In this document: positions 18,068 to 26,354 of the stretch, in pieces
Position numbering within the stretch: the stretch's first letter is position 1
Layout: each line of letters starts with the position of its first letter
Assembly: GCA_016293845.1 (NCBI GenBank)
Contig: JAEDDH010000016.1
Coordinates: 1 to 64,000 of the forward strand
DNA: 64,000 nucleotides
Source: Bacteroidales bacterium
Lineage (GTDB): Bacteria > Bacteroidota > Bacteroidia > Bacteroidales > UBA3824
Reading direction: 5' to 3'
The notes under the pieces: generated by a model
What the model saw: the letters and a program-made list of their open reading frames with translations, nothing else
Databases searched by the model: none
Told to the model about the DNA's origin: nothing
Translations under genes and position numbers: made by a program

Positions 18068-19492
18068 TTATTCAAAAAAATCATTTTTAAAATTAACGAG
18101 ATAAACCTTCTCGGTGGCACGCGTAAATGCGGTATAGAGCCAACGGAGATATTCACGGTCGATCATTTCGTCGGTAATGTAGCCTTGGTCGATGAAAACA
18201 TTGCTCCACTGTCCGCCCTGACTTTTGTGACATGTTACGGCGTAGGCAAACTTTACTTGCAGAGCATTAAAATACTCGTTCTTCTTGATTTCCTTATACA
18301 TATCGCGTTTGTTCATTCCGGCGTAATCTTCGCAAACTGCTTTGTAGAGGCGTTCGGAATCTTCATTGGTGAGCGCAGGACTTTGACTATTAAGACATTC
18401 AAGTATAATCTTTGCCGAAAACTCAAGATTGTCGTAATCGGGAAACCGCAAATCTACATTTACAAAAGTAAATCCATAAAGTTTTTCGTAACGCCCCACA
18501 CGTGTAACCTCGGCTATATCGCCATTGGCAATAAAGTCGGTTTCTTTCATATCTTTGGTGTAGAAATAGTTGTTTTTCACCACCATAACCATATCTCCCG
18601 ACGAAATCTGCTCCTCGCGCCAAAAAATTCTGCTGCGAATTCCAGCATTGTAGATTCCCGCATTCTTGTTGCTACGCGTAACCACCAATGTATCAAGCAA
18701 TCCGCTATGGTCGTACGAATACTCAAGCTTTTCAAGAAGTTCGGCCCCCGTGATACGCTCCACATCCTTAAAACCCGACAAAGTGAACTTTGGAAACGGA
18801 TTCTGACCCTCGGCAGCATCATCCACTCGGCGGCGAAGCTGAGTTGCATTAAAAAGTATACCGCTCTCGTTGGCCTGACGAACAACATTCGACAATACAG
18901 CCGAATCCACATTCATACCATAACATTGAAGTTCTGAAATATCCAAAGCAGGCGACACGCTCTCCCCTACTGGCGGCAACTGTCCCGAATCGCCCACAAG
19001 CATAAGCCGGCAGTTGCTTCCCGAAAACACAAACGAAATCAAATCGTCTAACAAACGCCCCGAACCAAAAACAGTGTCGCCTCCCCCCTGCGAAATCATC
19101 GAAGCTTCGTCTATAATAAATAATGTGTTGGCAGCAACATTAGGCGAAAGCGAAAAATTACTGTCGATCACAGCCGCGTTTTTTTGACGGTAGATAGTTT
19201 TATGAATAGTAAAAGCCTTATGCTGAGAAAATTGCGAAAAAACCTTGGCGGCTCTTCCCGTTGGGGCCATCAGCACACACTGCACTTTAAGAGAGGTAAG
19301 AGTGTTTACAAGCGCACTTGTAAGACTTGTTTTTCCTGTGCCGGCATAACCGTAAAGCACAAAAATCTCCGCTGCGGAAGAACTCTGGTCGGTAATAAAG
19401 TGCGAAATTTTTTTTGCTGCCGTATCTTGGTCGGGAGTGGGCTCAAAACCGAGATTTTTGAGCAAAATATCATATATAAATTCTTGATTCAT
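18068..19492 (-). CDS. RecD-like superfamily 1B DNA helicase
   Basis: A 474-residue ATP-dependent DNA helicase of the RecD/Dda type (AAA_30 plus UvrD-like C-terminal domain). Motif I GYAGTGKTS, motif Ia MAPTGRAAKV, motif II FIIDEASM, motif III GDSGQLPPVG, the SH3-like insertion near 300, motif V YAVTCHKSQGGQW and motif VI LYTAFTRATEK are all present. It lacks the long N-terminal region of RecD2, and no recB or recC is nearby, so it probably acts alone in replication or repair. Genes of this length are widely conserved in Bacteroidota. It is divergent from the 19659 gene. Confidence 0.9.
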   Translation of the reverse strand: MNQEFIYDILLKNLGFEPTPDQDTAAKKISHFITDQSSSAAEIFVLYGYAGTGKTSLTSALVNTLTSLKVQCVLMAPTGRAAKVFSQFSQHKAFTIHKTIYRQKNAAVIDSNFSLSPNVAANTLFIIDEASMISQGGGDTVFGSGRLLDDLISFVFSGSNCRLMLVGDSGQLPPVGESVSPALDISELQCYGMNVDSAVLSNVVRQANESGILFNATQLRRRVDDAAEGQNPFPKFTLSGFKDVERITGAELLEKLEYSYDHSGLLDTLVVTRSNKNAGIYNAGIRSRIFWREEQISSGDMVMVVKNNYFYTKDMKETDFIANGDIAEVTRVGRYEKLYGFTFVNVDLRFPDYDNLEFSAKIILECLNSQSPALTNEDSERLYKAVCEDYAGMNKRDMYKEIKKNEYFNALQVKFAYAVTCHKSQGGQWSNVFIDQGYITDEMIDREYLRWLYTAFTRATEKVYLVNFKNDFFE

Positions 19493-19658
19493 AAGATATT
19501 AATAACAAACAACTAAGTATTGACGAAACAAAATTACAAAAAACAAAATAACCATCCGACAATTTTTTTTTATAAAAAATAAACAATTTTTTATTTAGTG
19601 TTGATTTTTTTTTAAATTTGCGCAAATAAAACTAAAAGTAAAAATAAAAACTCATACA

Positions 19659-20300
19659 ATGAAAAAAGTTATAATTCAAGTAGTTTTGGCAGTCCTAATA
19701 TGTATATTAGGCTATTGCATCTACGAAAGTATCATGCAACCGATACGTTTTCAAAAATTGGCCGATTGGCGCTATGAGCGTACAAAACAGAGCCTTATTA
19801 ACATTCGCGACGCTCAGATAGCTTATAAGAGTGTCTACGGCAAGTACACCAACAATTTCGACACTTTGCAAGATTTTGTAAAGAACGGAAACCTCAAAAT
19901 TGTGAAAGCTATCGGAGATATTCCCGACAGTTTCTTCAACAAATATCCACGCAAAGTGGCTGAAATGAAGGCAATTGAGGCAGGAATCGTACGACGCGAC
20001 ACAGTAACAGTATCATGTTTCGACTCGCTCTGCAACAACAAGTATCCTCTCGACTCGCTCCGTTACGTACCTCTTACAGGCGGCAAAATTTTTGAATTAG
20101 ACACAGCTTCTATCGAAACTGCTTCAAAAATCGTTGTTCCCTTGTTTGAAGCCAAAGCTCACAACGATGTTTACATGCTCGGTCTCGACCGTCAAGAAAT
20201 CGTTAACAAAACCGACGAACAAGAAAAGAACTCGAAATATCCTGGTCTTAAAGTTGGTTCGCTCACCGAACTTAACAACAACGCCGGCAACTGGGAATAA
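19659..20300 (+). CDS. Membrane-anchored protein of the DUF3822-rsmD cluster, function unknown
   Basis: A 213-residue protein with one N-terminal transmembrane helix (residues 4-25). The remainder is soluble and probably outside the membrane. The segment NIRDAQIAYKSVYGKYTNNFDTLQDFV recalls type II pseudopilin domains, where an N-terminal helix is followed by such a region, but there is no prepilin cleavage site, so I do not call it a pilin. It comes before DUF3822 and rsmD, a gene order I know from other Bacteroidota. A TAAATTTG element lies at 19613-19620. Confidence 0.75.
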   Translation: MKKVIIQVVLAVLICILGYCIYESIMQPIRFQKLADWRYERTKQSLINIRDAQIAYKSVYGKYTNNFDTLQDFVKNGNLKIVKAIGDIPDSFFNKYPRKVAEMKAIEAGIVRRDTVTVSCFDSLCNNKYPLDSLRYVPLTGGKIFELDTASIETASKIVVPLFEAKAHNDVYMLGLDRQEIVNKTDEQEKNSKYPGLKVGSLTELNNNAGNWE

Positions 20301-20406
20301 TATTTAGAAACTCAATAATTTTTTAATAAATCTCCAAATTTCTGCCTTAGAATTTTGGAGATTTATTTTTTTTGCGTACATTAGAGCCTTAAAAAATCAA
20401 ATCGCA

Positions 20407-21243
20407 ATGAAAGATATAAAAAACATTTCATCATCGTTTAATATCAATAAAACAAGCACTTACAACCTGTCGCTTCAAGTTAGCCGACGCGGTTACACCT
20501 ATTGTATATTAGATTCGTACTCAAAAGAATACGTAGCAATCAAGCACATTGGCTACGACAACAAACTCAACGACGAAAATCTTTACGACCGACTCAAAAG
20601 TAATTTGTCTGACGATGCTTTCATCGGTAAAAGCTACAAGTCGGTAGATATGATTTTTGTAACGTCTAAAAACGTTATCGTGCCCAACACGATTTTTGAT
20701 AAGTCGAAAATCAAAGAAATAGCAAGTGCCAATTTCGACATCAGCGACAAAGAAGAAATTCATTTCAACAAAGTTAAGTCGGTGTCGGCTCACAATGTTT
20801 TTGTTGTGCCGTCGTTTATTACCACTCTGATGGTAAACACTTTCCCCGAAATCAACTTTTACCATCAAGCCACACCGTTTATCGAAAACGCTATCAATAG
20901 TTTTGGCAACACACTCTGCATCTCGGTTAATTTCTATTACGACAATATCGACATAGCTATTACCGACAAGGGTAAATTATTGCTTTACAACACTTTCCCT
21001 TACAAATCGGATACAGATGTGCTCTACATAATTTCTAACGTTATCGAAAAAACAAAAACCGATAAAAAAACTCCGATTATGTTGTCGGGTTACGTTGAAA
21101 AAAAGGACGAAGTGTTTAAACTGCTGTACAAATATTTCCCTAACGTTTACACAGCCGACCTCTACAATGATTTTCGTTTCCCGTTTGCCGACATTTCAGA
21201 ACATCGGTTTTATAACCTCATGAATCTGCCATGCGTATCATAA
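20407..21243 (+). CDS. DUF3822 family protein
   Basis: A 278-residue cytoplasmic protein of the Bacteroidota-specific DUF3822 family. These are thought to have an actin/hexokinase-like fold similar to type II secretion GspL or type IV pilus PilM proteins; I state that from memory. Typical features are the beginning NLSLQVSRRGYTYCILD and the alternating strand/helix pattern. With the pseudopilin-like gene upstream this may hint at an unrecognised membrane complex, but no motor or secretin gene is present. It overlaps rsmD by 13 bases, so the two are translationally coupled. Confidence 0.8.
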   Translation: MKDIKNISSSFNINKTSTYNLSLQVSRRGYTYCILDSYSKEYVAIKHIGYDNKLNDENLYDRLKSNLSDDAFIGKSYKSVDMIFVTSKNVIVPNTIFDKSKIKEIASANFDISDKEEIHFNKVKSVSAHNVFVVPSFITTLMVNTFPEINFYHQATPFIENAINSFGNTLCISVNFYYDNIDIAITDKGKLLLYNTFPYKSDTDVLYIISNVIEKTKTDKKTPIMLSGYVEKKDEVFKLLYKYFPNVYTADLYNDFRFPFADISEHRFYNLMNLPCVS

Positions 21244-21776
21244 CAGGAATGTACCGCAGCCGGCAAATCAACCTTCCGGCATTTTTCAAAGACCGTCCCA
21301 CCACAGATATGGCAAAGGAGTCGTTGTTTAACATTATCAACAACAACTTCGACTATGCTGACACGGTGTTTCTCGATCTTTTTTCGGGGTCGGGCGGCAT
21401 TAGTTACGAGATGGCTTCGCGAGGATGCACCAATATTACTTGCGTGGATATCAATCACAAATATTGCGATTTTATAACTCGCAATTTCAAAGATATGTAT
21501 CCACAACGCACTCCTGCAAGGGTTTTAAATGCAGATGCTTTCAAATTTATCGAAAACACTCCGCTCAACTACGACCTTATTTTTGCCGACCCGCCTTACG
21601 ACCTCGAAGGCATTGAGCGTATTCCCGAAATGGTGATGAACAATCCCGGGTTAAAACCTGGTGCAACGCTAATTATTGAGCATAGTGCTAAAACGCGATT
21701 TACCGATATGATTCACATTCGCGACCAAAGGCACTACGGAAAAGTGAATTTCAGTTTCTACAAAAAAGAAGAATAA
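21231..21776 (+). CDS. rsmD: 16S rRNA (guanine(966)-N(2))-methyltransferase
   Basis: A 181-residue SAM-dependent methyltransferase modifying G966 of 16S rRNA in the small ribosomal subunit. It shows MRIITGMYRSRQI at the N-terminus, RPTTDMAKESLFNI, motif I FLDLFSGSGG and the catalytic motif IV ADPPYD (near residue 120). Length is right for RsmD. It overlaps the DUF3822 gene and is followed by a strong hairpin terminator. Confidence 0.93.
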   Translation: MRIITGMYRSRQINLPAFFKDRPTTDMAKESLFNIINNNFDYADTVFLDLFSGSGGISYEMASRGCTNITCVDINHKYCDFITRNFKDMYPQRTPARVLNADAFKFIENTPLNYDLIFADPPYDLEGIERIPEMVMNNPGLKPGATLIIEHSAKTRFTDMIHIRDQRHYGKVNFSFYKKEE

Positions 21777-21780
21777 AAAA

Positions 21781-21812
21781 AACAACCGTCAATTTGGCGG
21801 TTGTTTTTTTAT
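21781..21812 (+). terminator. Rho-independent terminator after rsmD
   Basis: AACAACCG pairs with CGGTTGTT around a nine-base loop and is followed by TTTTTTTATT. It begins 5 bases after the rsmD stop. Confidence 0.9.
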
Positions 21813-21832
21813 TACATAAATGATAAAAGCAT

Positions 21833-21973
21833 TTACAACTTAACGATATTTGAGCCTTTGTCGGATTCTACTGTAAGTTCAAGTATAATATATGCCGAGT
21901 TTCCTTCGGAAACAGATTCTGGAGCTACAGGCTCTCCCAATGCAGTTGCAGGGCGGGAGATCCAAATAAGAAA
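21833..21973 (-). pseudogene. Possible C-terminal fragment of a lost protein
   Basis: A minus-strand frame of 46 codons without a start codon reads ... GEPVAPESVSEGNSAYIIL, then ELTVESDKGSNIVKL and a stop. It is bounded upstream by an in-frame stop (21974-21976). The composition looks protein-like rather than random, but no family is recognised. It lies just downstream of the papain-like gene, so it could be a remnant of a following gene. The call is weak. Confidence 0.3.
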
Positions 21974-22024
21974 CTAAAAATCCCATAATTAATCTATAAA
22001 AGTTATATGTTAATAAATAATTTG

Positions 22025-23803
22025 TTATCGATTGATTTGTTTTGCTTTTGCCATAACAGCTTTACCCTGCGACGATTTCTGCCAAGCCAAAGCCTTAGCT
22101 TTTAGTCTGCCCGATTTTTTCTCGAGGTTGAGCATTGCAGAAATTTCGTCGGTAGAATATGTGTTAAGATTTTTCTCGGTTACCATAGTCTGGCATGGCG
22201 AGGGATCATTTTGCTTGGGTCTGATCACCTTGCGAGCTTTGGCTGTTACCATAGAACCATCGTTTACATTAGTGGCCACACCGTCTACAAAAGTAATAGG
22301 CGTATTGTTGTCGTCGGCAGTAAAGAAAAGATAATTATTATCTTCTTTAGATTCTTCGATAGATGCAAAAGCATCAGCGGCTAACACAATGTAATACTGA
22401 CCATTAAGATTTTCAGGCATTCTAAAAGCCCACGAAAAATAAGAATCTTCATCTTCTCCTGCAACACTTACGCCGCCTGCTACATCAATATTATTCCAAC
22501 AAAATCCACTCGATTGAATACCAAGATAATTAGAAGCTTCTGAATTATCCCATAGGGGTTCAACATCACCTGGGGCACCAAAATCATCAGAATAATAATC
22601 TACAAGCAATACACCGTAATCATTGGCATCGTAGGCATTATAATAAAGCAGGCAAATACCCCAATCCTTAGACGCTGAAATTGAAGAACTTCCGGCATTG
22701 AAAACGTTGTAGTCGCAAACACGCCACAAAGGATCATCGCTTTCTTCGTCATCCTCAACATCGTAATCATTATATTGCAGCATTGTAGGAATCAAGTCGA
22801 TACCTGCTGATGGGTTCTCAACCTTGTTTGCAGACGAAATCTGCGGAGAATCATTAAAACCGTTCAACACAAATCCACAGAATGCGAACTGTCCGCCGCA
22901 CATATATTTTTGGTCTACCCAAATATATCCATCATTACCCCAAGATGTTCCCCAAGAGTTAACCACAAGGAAACAACCGTTTGGACCTTTATAATCATCA
23001 TATCCTGCAATCACCATAGCGTGGTTGGCGTGCATACCTGAATAATTAAAAGAAGTTTGCTGATAAAGATAGTCAAAACTACGGTCGGCAAGCATAAACT
23101 CATCGCCAAGCTGTGCACCAAATACTATTACGCGCCCTTGGTCTAAGTACGACTTAATGTTCGATGGCTTAGTCATATCAATTTCGCGATACGATTTAAT
23201 CTTATAATTGGCAGCGTTGGTATTTTGCGAACTTGACGGATCGCCTGTGCACGAACCAAGATTTGTGTAAGGCATACTCTGCATAGTGGCTACTCCTTTT
23301 TTCTGAATCAAGTCGAGAACCTCTTCAAAATACGAACCATCGCAACTCGAACGGTTGTTTAAAGCATAGAATATATACTTGGGACTAAACTGATTGGATG
23401 CGCTGGCAAGTTGACTTTTGGATAAATTATTCTCTTTGGCATACAGATAAGTACGGGCATTGTAAGCCGAAGCCCAAGCCACACAAGTGCCATATTGACC
23501 TTGGTCGCCAATGGGAGGAAGATAATTAGTAAGGTCTACACTACCTGTTTGATTATTAACAAAAGGCGAATCTTCGTTGTCATCGTCCACAATGTTAAGA
23601 ATATTGATATCGTCTTCCAAGTGTTCAGGATCTTCATCTTCCCAGTCGTAACCAGTATGCTGGTCTACATTAGTGGAGTCAATCCCCAATGCGTTGGCAA
23701 GAATATTAATAATATCTTCAGCAGTACACGAGGTAATGCCTGACGTGGCAGCTGCGGCAAATAGCGCAACCGCTCCTACTTTTAAAATATTGCTCTTTTT
23801 CAT
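22025..23803 (-). CDS. Papain-family (C1) cysteine peptidase lipoprotein
   Basis: A 592-residue protein. A lipoprotein signal ends in ITSC (Cys26) and is followed by an acidic linker. The C1A domain spans about 90-320, with the oxyanion Gln101, the nucleophile Cys107 (GTCVAWA), His261 (NHAMVIAGYDD) and Asn282 (VVNSWGTSWGNDGY), so it should be active. Residues 320-540 form a beta-rich, Asp/Tyr-rich region with probable calcium-binding clusters. The C-terminus is basic. It probably degrades peptides at the cell surface or in the periplasm. It is the last gene of a tight three-gene operon with the pentapeptide lipoprotein (ATGA overlap) and a Nudix hydrolase. Confidence 0.9.
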   Translation of the reverse strand: MKKSNILKVGAVALFAAAATSGITSCTAEDIINILANALGIDSTNVDQHTGYDWEDEDPEHLEDDINILNIVDDDNEDSPFVNNQTGSVDLTNYLPPIGDQGQYGTCVAWASAYNARTYLYAKENNLSKSQLASASNQFSPKYIFYALNNRSSCDGSYFEEVLDLIQKKGVATMQSMPYTNLGSCTGDPSSSQNTNAANYKIKSYREIDMTKPSNIKSYLDQGRVIVFGAQLGDEFMLADRSFDYLYQQTSFNYSGMHANHAMVIAGYDDYKGPNGCFLVVNSWGTSWGNDGYIWVDQKYMCGGQFAFCGFVLNGFNDSPQISSANKVENPSAGIDLIPTMLQYNDYDVEDDEESDDPLWRVCDYNVFNAGSSSISASKDWGICLLYYNAYDANDYGVLLVDYYSDDFGAPGDVEPLWDNSEASNYLGIQSSGFCWNNIDVAGGVSVAGEDEDSYFSWAFRMPENLNGQYYIVLAADAFASIEESKEDNNYLFFTADDNNTPITFVDGVATNVNDGSMVTAKARKVIRPKQNDPSPCQTMVTEKNLNTYSTDEISAMLNLEKKSGRLKAKALAWQKSSQGKAVMAKAKQINR

Positions 23804-24768
23804 AGTGTGCTTTTTAAAATTGTCTGTTGAATTAATGAGTTGTTAGAGTTGTCGATAGTATAGTTGTCGCCATGTTGAATTTCTGAAAAATTAGGTTCTG
23901 AAACAAAGATGTTGTTTTTGTAAATAACTGCACCATCGATACTTGCACGAAACATTTCCAAAGTGCGCATAAACATATTGTCGATTATGCTCAAGCCTTG
24001 GTTAAACTCGCACTTGTTGATTTTTAATCCGCCCACGTAGGTAGAATTTGTAAACAGCGAACGTCCTAAAAATTTAGCATTGGTAAAGTCAACAGTGCAA
24101 GGTGCGTAAACCTTTGAAAATTCGGTATATCCGTAAAAATACGAATCGGCAAACATTGTGTAGTCGTTGAATCTGGTAAACTGACACATCAATGTTTCGC
24201 GGAAAAACGTCTTGAGAAAATTTGTTCTACCATTGAAAACTGCGCTCACAAACGAAACTTCGCTATGGAAGTTTGACGAGCAAAACGATGTGCCAGTACG
24301 GAAATTGGCACCGTCAAACGATACTGGACCTCTAAACTGACATTGGTCGAAATTTGCACGTCCTCTAAAATCGCTCTGCTTAAATACAACTCCTTTCGAA
24401 AACTCACAGTTGAGAAAACATACATTGCGCTCAAAAATCGTAACCGATACAACACCATCTTTGTCGGTATTGTAAGCCGACACACTATCTTCAAAAACAC
24501 AATTGATAAAGTTCAATTCGGTGTTGACGTATGCCGACGACACCTGAATGTTTTTATTTACAGGATATGCTTTGCTAAAATCGAGATTACCAGAAATAGT
24601 CTTATTTTTCAGCACAACGTTTTTGCCCGATTTGAGCCACTTGATAATTTTTTCAGCCTTGATAACGCTGTCTTTGTTGTCGTTGGCATATCCGCTGTTG
24701 GGTGCGTTGCAAGCTGTGCTAAAAAATGCGGTTGCCAAAATAATAAATGCCAAGTATATGTTTTTCAT
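23800..24768 (-). CDS. Pentapeptide-repeat lipoprotein
   Basis: A 322-residue lipoprotein with the lipobox STAC (Cys20). From about residue 60 onward it is a chain of degenerate pentapeptide repeats, A(D/N)LXX-like with frequent F and C (for example FDQCQFRGPVSFDGANFRTG). These would form a right-handed quadrilateral beta-helix. Such helices bind proteins or mimic DNA; a lipid-anchored one more likely binds a surface partner. It starts in an ATGA overlap with the Nudix gene and ends in an ATGA overlap with the papain-like peptidase gene, so strong coupling of all three is implied. Specific function unknown. Confidence 0.85.
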   Translation of the reverse strand: MKNIYLAFIILATAFFSTACNAPNSGYANDNKDSVIKAEKIIKWLKSGKNVVLKNKTISGNLDFSKAYPVNKNIQVSSAYVNTELNFINCVFEDSVSAYNTDKDGVVSVTIFERNVCFLNCEFSKGVVFKQSDFRGRANFDQCQFRGPVSFDGANFRTGTSFCSSNFHSEVSFVSAVFNGRTNFLKTFFRETLMCQFTRFNDYTMFADSYFYGYTEFSKVYAPCTVDFTNAKFLGRSLFTNSTYVGGLKINKCEFNQGLSIIDNMFMRTLEMFRASIDGAVIYKNNIFVSEPNFSEIQHGDNYTIDNSNNSLIQQTILKSTL

Positions 24769-25379
24769 ATTCTTCCGTCTTTTTTAAACTGAAACAAAAT
24801 GTGAAGGTTGCGGTGTGTGCGGGCAATCATTTCGTCAATCATACCATCGTCGGCCCACATAGCTGTGGTGATTCCTTCTTCGGTTTGCGGATTGGTTTTG
24901 CCGTTGCCCTTGTAGGTCATAAGATACCAATATGTTTTTTTGAAATATATATCCTGACTATCTTTCCAACGGTAAAAGTGGTAGGTTTCGGTAAGATGTT
25001 TCACAATTTCTGGCTTGGTGATTCCTGTTTCTTCCATCACCTCGCGCACAGCGGCATCTTCAACACTTTCACCGGGTTCCACTTTGCCTTTAGGCAGGTC
25101 CCAAAGCCCATTACGGAATATTACAAGGCTCTGCCCAACATTATTGAGCACATATCCGCCTGCCGATTCGATATAGATAAACTGATTTTTAAACAATGAT
25201 ATTATAGCGTCGCCATCGCCGGGGATAAAAAAGTCAATACCCGGATAACGCATATCAAGGCACTCTTGAATAAAAGTGTCGTAATAATCAATCTTTGTCT
25301 TTTTGGCAAACTGAGGGTCGTTGACATCACCGCCAACTGTTATTAGATTTTTGCCACAATATAGGTTGTACGAAGACAT
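24765..25379 (-). CDS. Nudix hydrolase
   Basis: A 204-residue protein. The Nudix box is complete (GKVEPGESVEDAAVRE then VMEETGI, about residues 98-120) and binds the divalent metals for pyrophosphate cleavage. A roughly 70-residue N-terminal extension precedes the catalytic fold. The substrate cannot be assigned. Being the first gene of an operon with two lipoproteins is unexpected for a cytoplasmic housecleaning enzyme, so the grouping may reflect shared expression only. No good promoter consensus is seen in the 114 bases upstream. Confidence 0.88.
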   Translation of the reverse strand: MSSYNLYCGKNLITVGGDVNDPQFAKKTKIDYYDTFIQECLDMRYPGIDFFIPGDGDAIISLFKNQFIYIESAGGYVLNNVGQSLVIFRNGLWDLPKGKVEPGESVEDAAVREVMEETGITKPEIVKHLTETYHFYRWKDSQDIYFKKTYWYLMTYKGNGKTNPQTEEGITTAMWADDGMIDEMIARTHRNLHILFQFKKDGRI

Positions 25380-25493
25380 AACTATTTAATTTTTAAACAT
25401 ATATAATCTACAATGCACAATAAAGTACAATTGTAAATATACAAAAAAAATTCCAATTATCTACAAATTAAACGCTATATCGACGCTATTTGT

Positions 25494-26351
25494 TTATTTT
25501 ATATTAAAAAATACGGATGAAACTCGTGCCAAAACTTCATCATCAGCTACAGGACCGGATGTGCGCGAATCGGAAGGATTGTCGACATAGTCGTTGAGAA
25601 GAAAATAATAGTTATGGCTAAAGGTGTATGTATCTGATTTTTTACCATCTACATAATAATCGCCATTGCGGTATTCTACTTTTACTTTTTCGCCATAGTT
25701 AAACAAATGCTTGTAAAACAAATAGTTGGCGGCAGTTAGTTTTATTTTGAGACCCTTGGCAGGAATAGTAATGGGTCCGTAATAATCTTTGTTGAAGTTG
25801 AATTGACGCGAAAAAGGATATAAATTACTATCATATAGATAGTTGGGCAAAGTGTTTTGGCCAATGTTCTTAATAATAGAATCGGCTAAAATGCTGTTAA
25901 ACTGTTTTTGAGTAAGAACAAAAGTGGTATTCACAATAGTGTCGTTGTTAGGCAAAAGGTGATAAACATTTTTAGCTACATCTTTGTCAACAGACGAAAA
26001 AAGCAATATCTTAGCATCAAACGAACGATTATCTGATTGCTGCAATAATCCATTTACATACAGGCGTTTATGATAAATATGCACCTTGTCGCCGGGACAA
26101 GCCACACACCGCGAAAACGAACGGCGAGGATTATTGCAATTATAATCTAACGGATTAGAAACCAACAATATATCGCCCTTTTTAATAGAATCGGCTTTCT
26201 GAGTATAGATAACATCGCCATCCGAAGCAAACGGGTACATATCATTACCCGATGCAATAAAAAAATGCGAGCGTACAAACACCCAAATCAATATTGCACA
26301 AATAATTGAAACTGCTAACGGCAAAAGCCAACGGATGGCTACGTTTTTCAT
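25494..26351 (-). CDS. Signal peptidase I paralogue without catalytic Ser/Lys
   Basis: A 285-residue S26-family protein with one N-terminal transmembrane helix (about 8-27). The family fold is clear: GNDMYPF (residues 35-41) aligns with box B, CPGDKVHI with box D, and SDSRTSG near the end with box E. In active enzymes the residue before Met in box B is Ser; here it is Asp37. The Lys that precedes RCVA..PGD is Ser80 here. Both members of the dyad are therefore replaced, and peptidase activity is unlikely. It follows the intact lepB by 3 bases, so it may be a regulatory or structural partner of LepB. Confidence 0.85.
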   Translation of the reverse strand: MKNVAIRWLLPLAVSIICAILIWVFVRSHFFIASGNDMYPFASDGDVIYTQKADSIKKGDILLVSNPLDYNCNNPRRSFSRCVACPGDKVHIYHKRLYVNGLLQQSDNRSFDAKILLFSSVDKDVAKNVYHLLPNNDTIVNTTFVLTQKQFNSILADSIIKNIGQNTLPNYLYDSNLYPFSRQFNFNKDYYGPITIPAKGLKIKLTAANYLFYKHLFNYGEKVKVEYRNGDYYVDGKKSDTYTFSHNYYFLLNDYVDNPSDSRTSGPVADDEVLARVSSVFFNIK

Positions 26352-26354
26352 AAC

